Source: Anaerolineales bacterium (GTDB lineage: Bacteria > Chloroflexota > Anaerolineae > JAAEKA01). Taken from it: 64,000 bases of DNA. Shown piece by piece: positions 33,707 to 42,009 of this stretch. The stretch is taken from the NCBI GenBank assembly GCA_020634615.1, contig JACKBI010000002.1, positions 62,001-126,000 of the forward strand, given 5' to 3'. Within the stretch, counting starts at the first letter, position 1; each line of letters starts with the position of its first letter. Under the pieces are notes generated by a model, which did not search any database, was not told the DNA's origin, and worked only from the letters and a program-made list of their open reading frames with translations. A program made the position numbers and the translations under genes.

Positions 33707-34356
33707 TGACTGTCAACGACATCGCACAGCACAGCGATGACATGAAGCCTCGCGCCGAGAAGGTGACCGCCTTCGTCACCCGGATGTCGCCGCGCGGCAT
33801 GGAGGTGCTGCTGTTCCAGCATCCCAGCGCGGGCATTCAGGTGCCGGCGGGCACGGTGGAAGCCGATGAGCACCACGCCGTCGCGGCGGCTCGCGAGGCG
33901 CGCGAGGAAACCGGCCTGGCCGACCTGCCAGCCGGCCGCTTCATCAAGGCAGTCACCGAAACGCTGCCCAGCGGCCGCTGCATCGTAGCTGCCACGACGA
34001 CCGTCTACTCACGTCCCGACACTGCCAGCTTCGATTGGGCCAGCATCCGCCGCGGCATCATGGTGCAATGGCGTCGGGCGGAAGAGCAGTTCTCCCAGGT
34101 CTCGTACGTCGAGCGCTCGTCCATCGTCGAGCCATCCTATGTGACTTACCAGATCACCGGCTGGGTGCCCACGGCGCTGCTGACACGCCAGGTGACGCGT
34201 TACTTCTACCATTTCCCCTATCACGGCCGGACTCCTGAGACGTGGCCGGTGGAGATCGACAACCACCGCTTTCTTCTGTTCTGGGCGCGGGTCGACCAGC
34301 CTCCGTCCATCGTCGAGCCGCAGCGGTGGTGGCTGGATCTGCTGCCATCGGCGTAA
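33703..34356 (+). CDS. NUDIX hydrolase
   Basis: The 217-residue protein has a full Nudix box: GTVEADEHHAVAAAREAREE followed by TGL (residues about 49-71). NUDIX enzymes hydrolyse nucleoside diphosphate-linked compounds with Mg. A C-terminal extension of about 90 residues includes FYHFPYHGRTPETWPVEID and no recognised domain. It is translationally coupled to the APH-like gene (4-base overlap), so the two may act on the same phosphorylated metabolite. Confidence 0.82.
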   Translation: MMTVNDIAQHSDDMKPRAEKVTAFVTRMSPRGMEVLLFQHPSAGIQVPAGTVEADEHHAVAAAREAREETGLADLPAGRFIKAVTETLPSGRCIVAATTTVYSRPDTASFDWASIRRGIMVQWRRAEEQFSQVSYVERSSIVEPSYVTYQITGWVPTALLTRQVTRYFYHFPYHGRTPETWPVEIDNHRFLLFWARVDQPPSIVEPQRWWLDLLPSA

Positions 34357-34439
34357 GCCGGCATCGGGCCAACCTCCGGGGATGTTGATCTCCGTCCTTC
34401 CAAAGCCAATGACTGCAACCCTGGCCAGTTGCCTTCCCC

Positions 34440-34467
34440 TTGCGCAATTCCAGAATCGCGTTAAAAT
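34440..34467 (+). promoter_or_regulatory. Possible promoter of the 34516 gene
   Basis: TTGCGC (34440-34445) and TAAAAT (34462-34467) have a 16-base spacer. It lies in the 159-base gap after the NUDIX gene. Confidence 0.4.
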
Positions 34468-34515
34468 TCCAGTGGTACCCTTGGTTTTCGTGCGAGGCAT
34501 CTCCCAGCCGCAGCA

Positions 34516-35604
34516 GTGAGGCAACCCGTGACATCAGCCGTCCGGTCCCACCCGAGCAGCCAACCGCAGTGGACGACGTGGACCCAGCTCAGCCTGGATC
34601 GTCTGCGCGCGCCCTATTGGGCCGTCGCGTTGTCGCTGGGCGTCATCGTGTTCGCCGGCCAGGTAATCGAGCGCAGTCTCTCCGGCCCGCTGAGCGACCT
34701 GCTCAATCCGGAGATTCTGAGGTTCAGGCTGGGGTTGCCAATTCTGACCGTCTATATGTTGCTCGCGTTGAAAACCCTCAAGACCAGCGCCCTGCCGATC
34801 CTGGCTGACCTGCGACCACCTGTGCAAGTTGACGACGCAACCTATGACCGGCACGTGCGCAACATGCTGTATACCAGCCGCCGCGCCGAAGCGGTCCTGG
34901 CTGCCGTCGCGCTGGCCATCATGATCGCCTGGTTTTTCATTTTCCGGTTGCCGCTGCCGCTGACGTTCGACGTCAGCCTGCCGGCGAACCCACTCCAGAT
35001 GTTGGTGATTCTGGCGTCGTATGTCATCTTCGGCTGGGCCGGTCTGTGCCTGGTCTACAGCTCACTGCGCTTTGCACACGGTCTGGGAAAGCTGGCGGGC
35101 AGCCCGCTGACCATCAATGTCTTTGATCCCGATGACCTGCTCGGCTTCGGCAAGTTAAGCCTGCGCCAGAGCATGACGGTGGCGGTAACCATCCTGCTGT
35201 TCGTCATTCCCCTGGGTACCCCAAGCCGGCCCGCTGAATACGCGGTTCTGCTGCTGGCCTCTATGGCAAGCCTTTCCGCGCTGATTTTCCCCCTCTGGGA
35301 CGTGCATCAACAGATGTCGCGTGCGCGCGATGTGACCGCCGGTCGCCTGGGCGGCGAGTTAGCCGAATGCCAGTCGCGGCTGATGGCGACGACAACGCTG
35401 GACACGGCCACGTTGAGCGAACTCAGTGACCGCACCGAAAAGTTGCTGGCGCTCCGCTCGACCATCTACAAGTCGCCCACGTGGCCATTCCGCAGCATGC
35501 CGTCCATCGTGCGCGTCGTTCTGGCGTCGCTGAGCCCGTTCCTGGTGTTCATCATCAACGAGGTCATCCGCACGTATTTGCTGCCACTGTTCGGCGTCCG
35601 CTAG
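34516..35604 (+). CDS. Membrane protein of unknown function
   Basis: The 362-residue protein has about seven predicted helices: two near residues 33-50 and 72-90, then a pair at about 133-180, a pair at about 230-265, and one at the C-terminus. A polar, partly helical region (about 270-325) contains SDRTEKLLALRSTIYKSPTWPF. I do not recognise the family. The start is GTG at 34516, with another GTG at 34528 and no strong ribosome site for either. It stands alone between the NUDIX gene and the convergent peptide/isoprenoid pair. Confidence 0.55.
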   Translation: MRQPVTSAVRSHPSSQPQWTTWTQLSLDRLRAPYWAVALSLGVIVFAGQVIERSLSGPLSDLLNPEILRFRLGLPILTVYMLLALKTLKTSALPILADLRPPVQVDDATYDRHVRNMLYTSRRAEAVLAAVALAIMIAWFFIFRLPLPLTFDVSLPANPLQMLVILASYVIFGWAGLCLVYSSLRFAHGLGKLAGSPLTINVFDPDDLLGFGKLSLRQSMTVAVTILLFVIPLGTPSRPAEYAVLLLASMASLSALIFPLWDVHQQMSRARDVTAGRLGGELAECQSRLMATTTLDTATLSELSDRTEKLLALRSTIYKSPTWPFRSMPSIVRVVLASLSPFLVFIINEVIRTYLLPLFGVR

Positions 35605-35672
35605 AACCGATTGGGTCCATCCATTTGTCACAGCAAACGCCCGCAGGTCATTCCAACCGGCGCGCGTCGGGG

Positions 35673-35915
35673 CTAAACGGGCTCATGCCACACGGAATGC
35701 CCGCGATAGGGGTTCCAGTGCGCCACACTGCGCGCCACGCCGTGCAGGCGCTGACGGCTCACGTTGTCCTTGATGTAGTCCGCCTCGACGTCGGTCAACG
35801 TGATCCCGATACTGGCGGCGGCCGCCTTTGGATCGGTGCAGACCCAGCTGCGGAACTTGGTGTCTGCCAACAACGCGTGACCCAGAAAGCTATAGATGTG
35901 TTCGGGGAATTCCAT
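35673..35915 (-). CDS. RiPP-like small protein with NHLP-type leader
   Basis: This 80-residue protein has a very strong ribosome site (AGGAGGA, 6 bases before ATG). Residues 8-50 read like the leader of nitrile-hydratase-leader/Nif11-type precursor peptides: FLGHALLADTKFRSW, then TDPKAAAASIGITLTDVEAD. The last 25 residues are polar and aromatic (AHWNPYRGHSVWHEPV) and would be the core. I recall similar leaders in Os1348 or Franean1_4349-type families but cannot check this. No Gly-Gly site is visible. It lies 42 bases downstream of the isoprenoid-synthase-like gene on the same strand, as a precursor and its enzyme would. Confidence 0.6.
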   Translation of the reverse strand: MEFPEHIYSFLGHALLADTKFRSWVCTDPKAAAASIGITLTDVEADYIKDNVSRQRLHGVARSVAHWNPYRGHSVWHEPV

Positions 35916-35957
35916 AGGTGTCCTCCTGTTATGGTGAATTTTGGCAACAAGCCTGAG

Positions 35958-36947
35958 TTAGACGCTAGCGAAACCGGCCACCAGGCTGGCCAGTGCGTCC
36001 TGATATGTCTTGCGCGCTGCCGCCAGTTGACCTGCGCTCTGCTCCCGCGCCGTGCGACGAAACGCCTCGATATAAGCGCACAATCCGGCTGAACCGACCT
36101 GACCGGCAAACTGTTGCGCCCGTTGCAAATGCTGGTCGATCAGATCAAAATACGAATGGTGATCGTCGCCGTCGCCCTGCATCAACGCTGACAGCACCTG
36201 TCGCCGGTTACGATCGACATTTTCTGCATGTTGCGGCAGACCGCTGAGCCAGGTTACATAGGCATTGAACTGGCCTCCGGCAAGATCCTCCTGCCAGTCA
36301 TCGGCGTGGTCCAGCAGCACTGTCGCAGCCATGATGTGATCCACGCACAGTTCCAGCGGCGCGATCGCGGCGGCGCGGCCGGCCAACAGGCACGCGGCGG
36401 TCGCCGTGATCTTGCCCGGCGCGCCGCGCCAGGCCAACCATCGCCAATCGGTTACAAGCCGTTCGCGCGGTCCATCGCGCCACAGATCTTCGCTCTCGCC
36501 CGCCTGTCGCCACTGGTCAAGATAGGCTTCATAGTGCCGCCAGAAGGGCGACTCGGCGAGGAACAAAGACCGCAGCAGTTCGGTAGAAGTCTCCAGCAGG
36601 CGCCGGCCAAGCAGGTTCTTGACGGCCCTTTGCGGCTCATCCAACGTCGCATCAGCCAGGTCATCGGCCAGCCGCACATACGCCATCCCCAACAGGTTGA
36701 TATGGACCAGTTGTTGCCAGACTGTTTCATCAAGCCCGAACCCGACGCCCAGCCAGACTGGCAAATGCCATTCCAGCGGCCACAAGTCAGGAACCAGCCG
36801 AACCGCCAACTGGTTAGCTTCACCCAACGCAGCGCCGCCAAGATCCGCGGCAACATCGATCAGCCGCTGCTTGGTGCGTTCAACCGTCAGGATGGGAAGA
36901 ACCGGATAGGATTGCACCGCCAGGAAACTCCGAACCGTTGAGGGCAC
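35958..36947 (-). CDS. Class I isoprenoid synthase-like enzyme
   Basis: The protein is all-helical with two Asp-rich motifs in the spacing of trans-prenyltransferases and class I terpene synthases. These are DDLAD in YVRLADDLADATLDE (about residue 95) and DDWQED in LLDHADDWQEDLAGGQFNAY (about residue 216). Both would bind Mg-diphosphate. The arginine-rich surroundings of the first motif in chain-elongating synthases are absent, so a terpene cyclase or an atypical prenyltransferase is more likely. I chose the GTG at 36947 (329 residues, AGG upstream) because the upstream open frame runs through a repeat element. The next gene encodes the small NHLP-like peptide. Confidence 0.7.
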   Translation of the reverse strand: MPSTVRSFLAVQSYPVLPILTVERTKQRLIDVAADLGGAALGEANQLAVRLVPDLWPLEWHLPVWLGVGFGLDETVWQQLVHINLLGMAYVRLADDLADATLDEPQRAVKNLLGRRLLETSTELLRSLFLAESPFWRHYEAYLDQWRQAGESEDLWRDGPRERLVTDWRWLAWRGAPGKITATAACLLAGRAAAIAPLELCVDHIMAATVLLDHADDWQEDLAGGQFNAYVTWLSGLPQHAENVDRNRRQVLSALMQGDGDDHHSYFDLIDQHLQRAQQFAGQVGSAGLCAYIEAFRRTAREQSAGQLAAARKTYQDALASLVAGFASV

Positions 36948-37011
36948 ATCTACCAACCTAGAATTGCGCCGGCCGGTCCCCTGACCGGGCCGACGCGGAC
37001 CAGCGTCATCA

Positions 37012-37159
37012 CTCGGAGACTGTTTGAAAAGGCGTTCGCCCAGACTTCGGAAGTCGACGAACCTGTCGCCAAAGGGCATTCCAGCAACTGGATGGTGTCG
37101 TCACGAGGAGTCGTCGACTTCCGAAGTCCTCCAACGAGACTTCTCAAACAGTTTCTCAG
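37012..37159. repeat. MITE-like nested inverted repeat
   Basis: Outer arms of 20 bases (37012-37031 and 37140-37159) match with a few mismatches and carry ACTGTTTGA/TCAAACAGT. Inner arms of 18 bases (37043-37060 and 37111-37128) are perfect complements and contain GACTTCGGAAGTC, itself a palindrome. The whole is about 148 bp and has no coding capacity. It lies in the leader of the isoprenoid-synthase-like gene. The palindrome core is shared with 716-750. Confidence 0.65.
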
Positions 37160-37196
37160 TGCCTTCAGCCAGTACTTGCCAAGGATTTGCCCGTCG

Positions 37197-37225
37197 ATTG
37201 TATCATCACGCATTCGCCAGCGCAA
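37197..37225 (-). promoter_or_regulatory. Promoter of the isoprenoid-synthase/peptide pair
   Basis: TTGCGC (37220-37225) and TACAAT (37197-37202) have a 17-base spacer on the minus strand. The transcript would have a leader of about 240 bases containing the inverted-repeat element. It starts just after the DUF58 stop, so read-through from DUF58 is also possible. Confidence 0.5.
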
Positions 37226-37229
37226 GGCC

Positions 37230-38570
37230 CTAAACTTCTTCGCTGACCTCGACGCGGATGACCCGCCCCGTGGCTGACAGCGTGCGCAGCTCGGTGCGCG
37301 TGCGGGTAATCGTGTGTACCGGGCGAAACTGGAAACCGCTGTCGATGATGTGGCTGGGCACGCCATGTTCTGCCAGCAGCCCGCGCATGGCAGCGGAGGC
37401 TGCCGCCGCATCGCCCGGCTCCTTCTCCACGCCGCCTTCGCCGGCAAAGGAGGGCGCATCCAGCAGTAGCGCAGCCGGCGCGTTTCCCTGATTGGCCAGT
37501 TGCAACAGATGGCCAATCCAGACAGGATCCGTCGATGGCGTGATGACCAGCACGGTACGTCCGCGGCCCACGTTGGGGCGCAGGTCGTCCAAAAGGCGAG
37601 TTACCGGCGCGCCGCTGACCGGTTCCGCACGTGCCAGAACCTCCAGAATGCGCCAGAGCTGTATCTGGCCCGGCTGCGGCGGGATCAGCCGCCCTTGCGT
37701 GACCAGCCCAACCCGCCGGTTCTCTGCCAGCATCTCCGACGCCAGCGAGGCCGTGAGCGTAATGGCGTATTCCAGCGTGCTGCGCGCGCCGTCTCCTTGC
37801 TGGACAGCCGCATCCAGATCGAGCGCGATCCACAGGTCGCCCGATGGCTCCAGGTCGAATTCTTTGACCATGAACTCACCGTGGTGGGCCGTCTGGCGCC
37901 AGTGGATCGCGCGCAGTGGATCGCCGGCCACGTATGGCCGCACACTGGCCACAGTGGTGGTGTACAGTTGGGAGGGTCGTTGTGTGCGAGACGCGCCGGC
38001 GGCATCGCCGCGCGGCAACTGCAAGTCAGGCAACACCATCGCCCGCGGGTAGATCAGAATCGAGCGCGCTTCGGGATACTCGACGCTGACGGAGAAGATG
38101 CCCAGCGGGTCGCCGGCACGCAGTTCCCACGGCCCCAACGTGAACACGCCACGCCGCTGGCACCGTCCCTGGCGCGGGTAGGTCTGTGTGCCGCGCACAT
38201 CAAGCGTGGCCACCCAGTCTGGCTTGTAGCCGGGCAGGTCGGAGTGATCGACGACTTCCACCGCCAGCGCAGGAAATGACGACTGGTTCTGAACCGTAAA
38301 CGTCTCGCTCAGGAGATCGCCCGCCAGAATCCACGCGCCGCCCTGGGCTCGCGTGCCGTGCAGATGGTCGCGCAGTTGCCGCGCCCAGAGATACGCCATC
38401 CCCAACATCGCCGCAAGCGCCAGCATCACCCCGACCCAGATACGCGCCGGGTTGAACACCTGGTTGACCAGCAGGATCGCCAGCAACACGACAGGCAACC
38501 GCCGCCTCAATCGCAGCGTGCGGATCGGGGATATCGAACCCGGCGGTCGGGAGGAAGTTGGCAGGGTCAT
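37230..38570 (-). CDS. DUF58 domain membrane protein
   Basis: The 446-residue protein has two N-terminal membrane helices (about 24-60), a beta-rich segment with QRRGVFTLGPWELRAGDPLGIF, and the DUF58 core SVRPYVAGDPLRAIHWRQTAHHGEFMVKEFD (about 215-245, two adjoining parts), followed by a von Willebrand A-like domain with DLWIALDLDAAVQ. DUF58 proteins usually pair with a MoxR ATPase and a transglutaminase-like protein; neither is here. The start at 38570 lies 7 bases after an extended -10 box, so the message is probably leaderless. Confidence 0.8.
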   Translation of the reverse strand: MTLPTSSRPPGSISPIRTLRLRRRLPVVLLAILLVNQVFNPARIWVGVMLALAAMLGMAYLWARQLRDHLHGTRAQGGAWILAGDLLSETFTVQNQSSFPALAVEVVDHSDLPGYKPDWVATLDVRGTQTYPRQGRCQRRGVFTLGPWELRAGDPLGIFSVSVEYPEARSILIYPRAMVLPDLQLPRGDAAGASRTQRPSQLYTTTVASVRPYVAGDPLRAIHWRQTAHHGEFMVKEFDLEPSGDLWIALDLDAAVQQGDGARSTLEYAITLTASLASEMLAENRRVGLVTQGRLIPPQPGQIQLWRILEVLARAEPVSGAPVTRLLDDLRPNVGRGRTVLVITPSTDPVWIGHLLQLANQGNAPAALLLDAPSFAGEGGVEKEPGDAAAASAAMRGLLAEHGVPSHIIDSGFQFRPVHTITRTRTELRTLSATGRVIRVEVSEEV

Positions 38571-38577
38571 CAGATCC

Positions 38578-38605
38578 AGTGTATCACAAAAACGAGCAAA
38601 TCGAA
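38578..38605 (-). promoter_or_regulatory. Extended -10 promoter of the DUF58 gene
   Basis: TG-A-TACACT (hexamer at 38578-38583) is an extended -10. A weak TTCGAT lies 16 bases upstream (38600-38605). The start codon lies 7 bases after the -10 box. Confidence 0.45.
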
Positions 38606-38716
38606 CAACAAGTGAAATCCAAAATGACTCAGCGCCTCGTAAGTGGTGATGCATCCGACCTTTATTCCACCTTCCGACCATGAGACTTGATGTCATCTCT
38701 TCCCGCCAGCTCGTGA

Positions 38717-38882
38717 ACCCTGTCGGCGTGTCCTCCAGACGTCATGACGCTGCTGTTCGCGCTGGCGTGGCTGGCGCCCGGCATCATCGGCCTGTTCGAC
38801 TTCTATCCGTGGGGCTGGAATCGGGACGGCTGCTCTCGGTCGTCACGCTGGCCCTGTTCGCACGAACCTTCAACGAACCATG
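38717..38882 (+). pseudogene. Frameshifted C-terminal tail of a membrane protein
   Basis: One frame reads MTLLFALAWLAPGIIGLFDF then YPWGW. Adding one base near 38817 continues it as ESGRLLSVVTLALFARTFNE and ends at the TGA at 38880. The joined sequence resembles the last helices of an O-antigen-ligase-like or GT-C membrane protein. Nothing upstream resembles the rest. The stop overlaps the start of the next gene as ATGA, so the lost gene was probably the upstream partner of the 38880 gene. No other gene is seen between 38571 and 38879. Confidence 0.5.
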
Positions 38883-40406
38883 ATCCGCACATCCACACCT
38901 TCCCACATTTCGATTGCACCGAGGTCCCTTGCCCTGCGCGGTGCAGCGCTCTTTGGACTGACGACGCTGCTGGCCGGCCTGGCCTACCTGCGCACCGTCG
39001 CGCCCGGCGTTTTCACGCTCGACAGCCCCGAATTAACCGTTGGCGCATACAGCCTGGGCATTGTGCACGCACCGGGCTATCCCGTCTACATGCTGGTCGG
39101 ACACTTGTTTCTCAAGCTGCCGCTGAGCGATGTGGGGCTGCGGATGAACTTGCTGTCGGCGCTGTCGGCCGCGTGCGCGGCGGGCATCATCACGCTGCTG
39201 GCCTGGTGGCTGACGGAACGCAAGCTGGCCAGTCTGGTGGCCGGAATGACCTTTGCGCTTTGCTATTACGTGTGGTCGATGGCTGTCATCGCGGAAGTGT
39301 ACACCTTCCAGGCGTTGCTGCTGGTGGCGGCGTTGGCGCTGCTCTGGCAATGGCGGCGTGCGGGCAGCTTCGCCAGTTTGGCGCTGGCGACCGTGTTAGC
39401 CGGCCTGGGCGCGGCCAACAATCCCTCAACTGTGCTGTGGTGGCCTGGTCTGCTGTTTTTGGCCGTTACGGCAGATGCGCGCCGGACCTTGCGCTGGCGG
39501 CAGATCGCCGGTCTGGCTGTGCTGCTGGCGGTGTCGTTATCCGCGCTGCTTTATCTGCCGCTGCGCAGCCTGACCGATCCCGCGTTTGTCTACGTTGGCT
39601 CCTATGATGCAGCCGGTCGGTTCGTCGCCATGGATCTCTCGCAACCTGCGAACCTGCTATGGTACCTGTCGGGCCGCCAGTTCTCGTGGCTGGTCGCGCC
39701 GTATACGCCGCTGGAACTGCTGCAGGAGTTCGGGCGGGCGGTCAATTGGCTGTGGGCAGGATTCCTCGGCGTCGGGTTGCCGCTGGGATTGTGGGGACTC
39801 TGGACGTTGTTCCGCCGCGACCGCTTTCTGGCGCTGGGTCTGGCTTTGACGGCGCTTCCCCATACCCTCTTTTTTGTCGCCTACGCCGCGCCGGACAAGG
39901 AAACGATGTTTCTGCCGCTGTTTGCTGTCTGGGCCATCTTACTGGGCGTTGGGCTGGCCCAGCTTGAAACCATGCTGCCGCGACGCGCGCGGCCCGCGAT
40001 GCTGGCTTTGCCGCTGGCGCTGCTGCTCATCAATCTGTCTTATGTCGACATGAGCGATTTCCATGCGTCCGAAATCGAGAGCGTCACCCGCTTGACGCAG
40101 ACTCGACCCGACTCGGTGGTGCTGGCGCACTGGGGCGACGCCGGCGCGATGCACTACCAGCAAATCGTCAACGACCTGCGCACCGACGTGACGGTAATCA
40201 ACGCGTTCTTCATCTCGCCCGAGAACCTCAAGACGTTAATCGAAGACTCGTTGGCCGGGGGACGCGCAGTCTATGCCACCTATAGCAGCGGCCTGCCGCT
40301 GGATCACGTCCAACTGGTGGCGGCCGGCGATGAGTTCCAGCTTGTGCCAAAGCGACCCGTTCCCTCGAATCGACATCCGATTGTACAACAAAGGAGAAAC
40401 CCATGA
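38880..40406 (+). CDS. DUF2723 family GT-C glycosyltransferase
   Basis: This 508-residue membrane protein (about 12 helices) has the DUF2723 signature: TLDSPELTVGAYSLGIVHAP followed by GYPVYMLVGHLF in the first external loop, where an acidic residue would be catalytic. A soluble C-terminal portion (about 385-508) follows the helices. Members are thought to be protein or lipid O-glycosyltransferases using polyprenyl-phosphate sugars. It overlaps the next gene (secreted dockerin-like) by 4 bases. Confidence 0.8.
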   Translation: MIRTSTPSHISIAPRSLALRGAALFGLTTLLAGLAYLRTVAPGVFTLDSPELTVGAYSLGIVHAPGYPVYMLVGHLFLKLPLSDVGLRMNLLSALSAACAAGIITLLAWWLTERKLASLVAGMTFALCYYVWSMAVIAEVYTFQALLLVAALALLWQWRRAGSFASLALATVLAGLGAANNPSTVLWWPGLLFLAVTADARRTLRWRQIAGLAVLLAVSLSALLYLPLRSLTDPAFVYVGSYDAAGRFVAMDLSQPANLLWYLSGRQFSWLVAPYTPLELLQEFGRAVNWLWAGFLGVGLPLGLWGLWTLFRRDRFLALGLALTALPHTLFFVAYAAPDKETMFLPLFAVWAILLGVGLAQLETMLPRRARPAMLALPLALLLINLSYVDMSDFHASEIESVTRLTQTRPDSVVLAHWGDAGAMHYQQIVNDLRTDVTVINAFFISPENLKTLIEDSLAGGRAVYATYSSGLPLDHVQLVAAGDEFQLVPKRPVPSNRHPIVQQRRNP

Positions 40407-40762
40407 GACACACTGCAACACGCTTGTCACGCGCCGTTCTGGTAGTGCTTGCGCTGGCGGTCAGCCTGGCGTTGCTGCCCTACATGGGGCTGCCCTACCA
40501 GCCGCTGGAGGTAACGGCCATGCGACTGACATCGATCCTCTACCACGACGGCTGCCCCGATTATGACCACAACGGCATCATCGAAGCCTATGACATCGGC
40601 CAGGTGGCGCTGCGCTGGACGCTGACAGCCGCCAACCCTGACCCGGATGGTGATCCCGGCACGCCAAACTACGCGCCGGAGTACGATCTCGAATTCGACG
40701 GGGTGATCGACATGCGCGACATCACGGAGGTAACCAAAGACTTTGGCGATACGTGTGATTGA
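40403..40762 (+). CDS. Small secreted dockerin-like EF-hand protein
   Basis: The 119-residue protein has a signal peptide (about 1-28) and two calcium-loop repeats of the dockerin type: DYDHNGIIEAYDIGQVALRW and DLEFDGVIDMRDITEVTKDF. No catalytic domain is present, so the dockerin pair is the whole mature protein. Free-standing dockerin-like modules could bind a cohesin-type partner, but none is visible here. It sits between two membrane glycosyltransferases and overlaps the first by 4 bases. Confidence 0.72.
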   Translation: MRHTATRLSRAVLVVLALAVSLALLPYMGLPYQPLEVTAMRLTSILYHDGCPDYDHNGIIEAYDIGQVALRWTLTAANPDPDGDPGTPNYAPEYDLEFDGVIDMRDITEVTKDFGDTCD

Positions 40763-40771
40763 TCGTCCTGC

Positions 40772-41923
40772 GTGATGAAGAGAATCGGCTCCTGGTTCAG
40801 TGCGACTGACAACCGCTGGCTTTGGGTTCCCGCGCTGGCCTTTCTGGTCACGCGCCTGGGAATCGTTGCCATCGCTGCGCTTTCAGTGTCACTGATCCCC
40901 GAATCGACGACACCAACGCCATATCATCTGCGGGGGCAGGAAAACGTGTTGGTGGACCTGCTGGGTAGTCGCTGGGATACCGGCTTCTACATCAGCATCG
41001 CCACGGAGGGCTACCGGTACGAAGGTGTGCCGCTGCCCTCCGTGGCATTCTTCCCACTCCTGCCGCTGCTGATGCGGCTGCTGGGTGGGCTAACCGGTGA
41101 CGTTGTGCCGGCCGGGATTCTGATCAGCAATGTGGCCCTGTTGGCAGCCATGATGTTGCTCTACCGACTGACCGATGAGCAGTTTGGCTCATCCACGGCC
41201 AGCCGCGCGGTCTGGTATACCCTGATCTTTCCGATGTCCTTCTTCGGCTCGGCCATTTACACCGAGTCGCTGTTCCTGCTGTGCGCCATCGGAGCATTCT
41301 ATGCGGCGCGCCGCGGCCACTGGGCTATCGCCGCGCTGCTGGGGGTTTGCCTGACGATGACGCGGCTGGTAGGGATCATCATCGCGCCCGTGCTGCTGGT
41401 CGAATGGCTGATGCAGCGGCGGCGCGCAGGCACGCCAATACCGCAGTTCCGCGCCCTGTCAGCTGCCTTTATCGCGCCGCTGGGGCTGCTGGTCTACATG
41501 GTCTACCTGCGCCAGACGTTCGGCGACCCGCTGGCGTTCGTCCATGCCAGCGCGGCCTGGGCACGCGTTCCGCAGCCTGTTCCACAGCTGATAAACGAAC
41601 TGCTGCACGCGTCCGGTGGCCCCAATGTGCTCAACGATTGGATCGATCTGTTGGCTGTGGCCGCGTTTCTAGTGCTTGGTATCGTGCTGTTGACCGAGGA
41701 GCGCTGGAGCGAGGGGTTGTTCGTCGTTCTGGGCGCACTGATTCCCCTCAGCTCGGGTCTGTTGATGAGCCAGCGACGTTATATGTGGATCCTCTTCCCG
41801 GCTTTCATTCTGCTGGCGCGCTGGGGACATCGCCCTTGGGCAGACCGGGTGATCACCTTTGTCTTCATCCTCGGCCTGGCGATATCGACCGTGCTGTTTG
41901 CAAACTGGTATTGGGTAGCGTAG
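40772..41923 (+). CDS. PIG-V-like mannosyltransferase (GT-C)
   Basis: The 383-residue membrane protein has about nine helices and the loop SRWDTGFYISIATEGYRYEG between helices 1 and 2, which fits the acidic site of PIG-V/GPI mannosyltransferase 2-like bacterial proteins, and SVAFFPLLPLLMR after it. These enzymes transfer mannose or a related sugar from a lipid carrier. It follows the dockerin-like gene at 9 bases. The start may be GTG at 40772 or ATG at 40775. Confidence 0.78.
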   Translation: MMKRIGSWFSATDNRWLWVPALAFLVTRLGIVAIAALSVSLIPESTTPTPYHLRGQENVLVDLLGSRWDTGFYISIATEGYRYEGVPLPSVAFFPLLPLLMRLLGGLTGDVVPAGILISNVALLAAMMLLYRLTDEQFGSSTASRAVWYTLIFPMSFFGSAIYTESLFLLCAIGAFYAARRGHWAIAALLGVCLTMTRLVGIIIAPVLLVEWLMQRRRAGTPIPQFRALSAAFIAPLGLLVYMVYLRQTFGDPLAFVHASAAWARVPQPVPQLINELLHASGGPNVLNDWIDLLAVAAFLVLGIVLLTEERWSEGLFVVLGALIPLSSGLLMSQRRYMWILFPAFILLARWGHRPWADRVITFVFILGLAISTVLFANWYWVA

Positions 41924-41970
41924 GGAAGGGGGAGCGAAACGGAACTGGAGATACTTGCTGTGACGTCGTT

Positions 41971-41999
41971 TTGCCTACGGCTCCCGCCTGTGTCATAAT
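41971..41999 (+). promoter_or_regulatory. Promoter of the 42010 small gene
   Basis: TTGCCT (41971-41976) and CATAAT (41994-41999) are 17 bases apart. The ATG at 42010 begins 10 bases after the -10 box, so the message would be leaderless. Confidence 0.5.
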
Positions 42000-42009
42000 T
42001 CGCGCCACC

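Noticed and set aside
36948..37079. 44-codon N-terminal extension of the isoprenoid-synthase-like protein
   Set aside because: It is encoded partly by the inverted-repeat element, lacks helical character, and the GTG at 36947 has a plausible ribosome site.
41281..42009. Long plus-frame extension upstream of the 53-residue gene
   Set aside because: It overlaps the PIG-V-like gene in another frame and is Arg-rich. Only the part from 42010 looks like a real membrane peptide.
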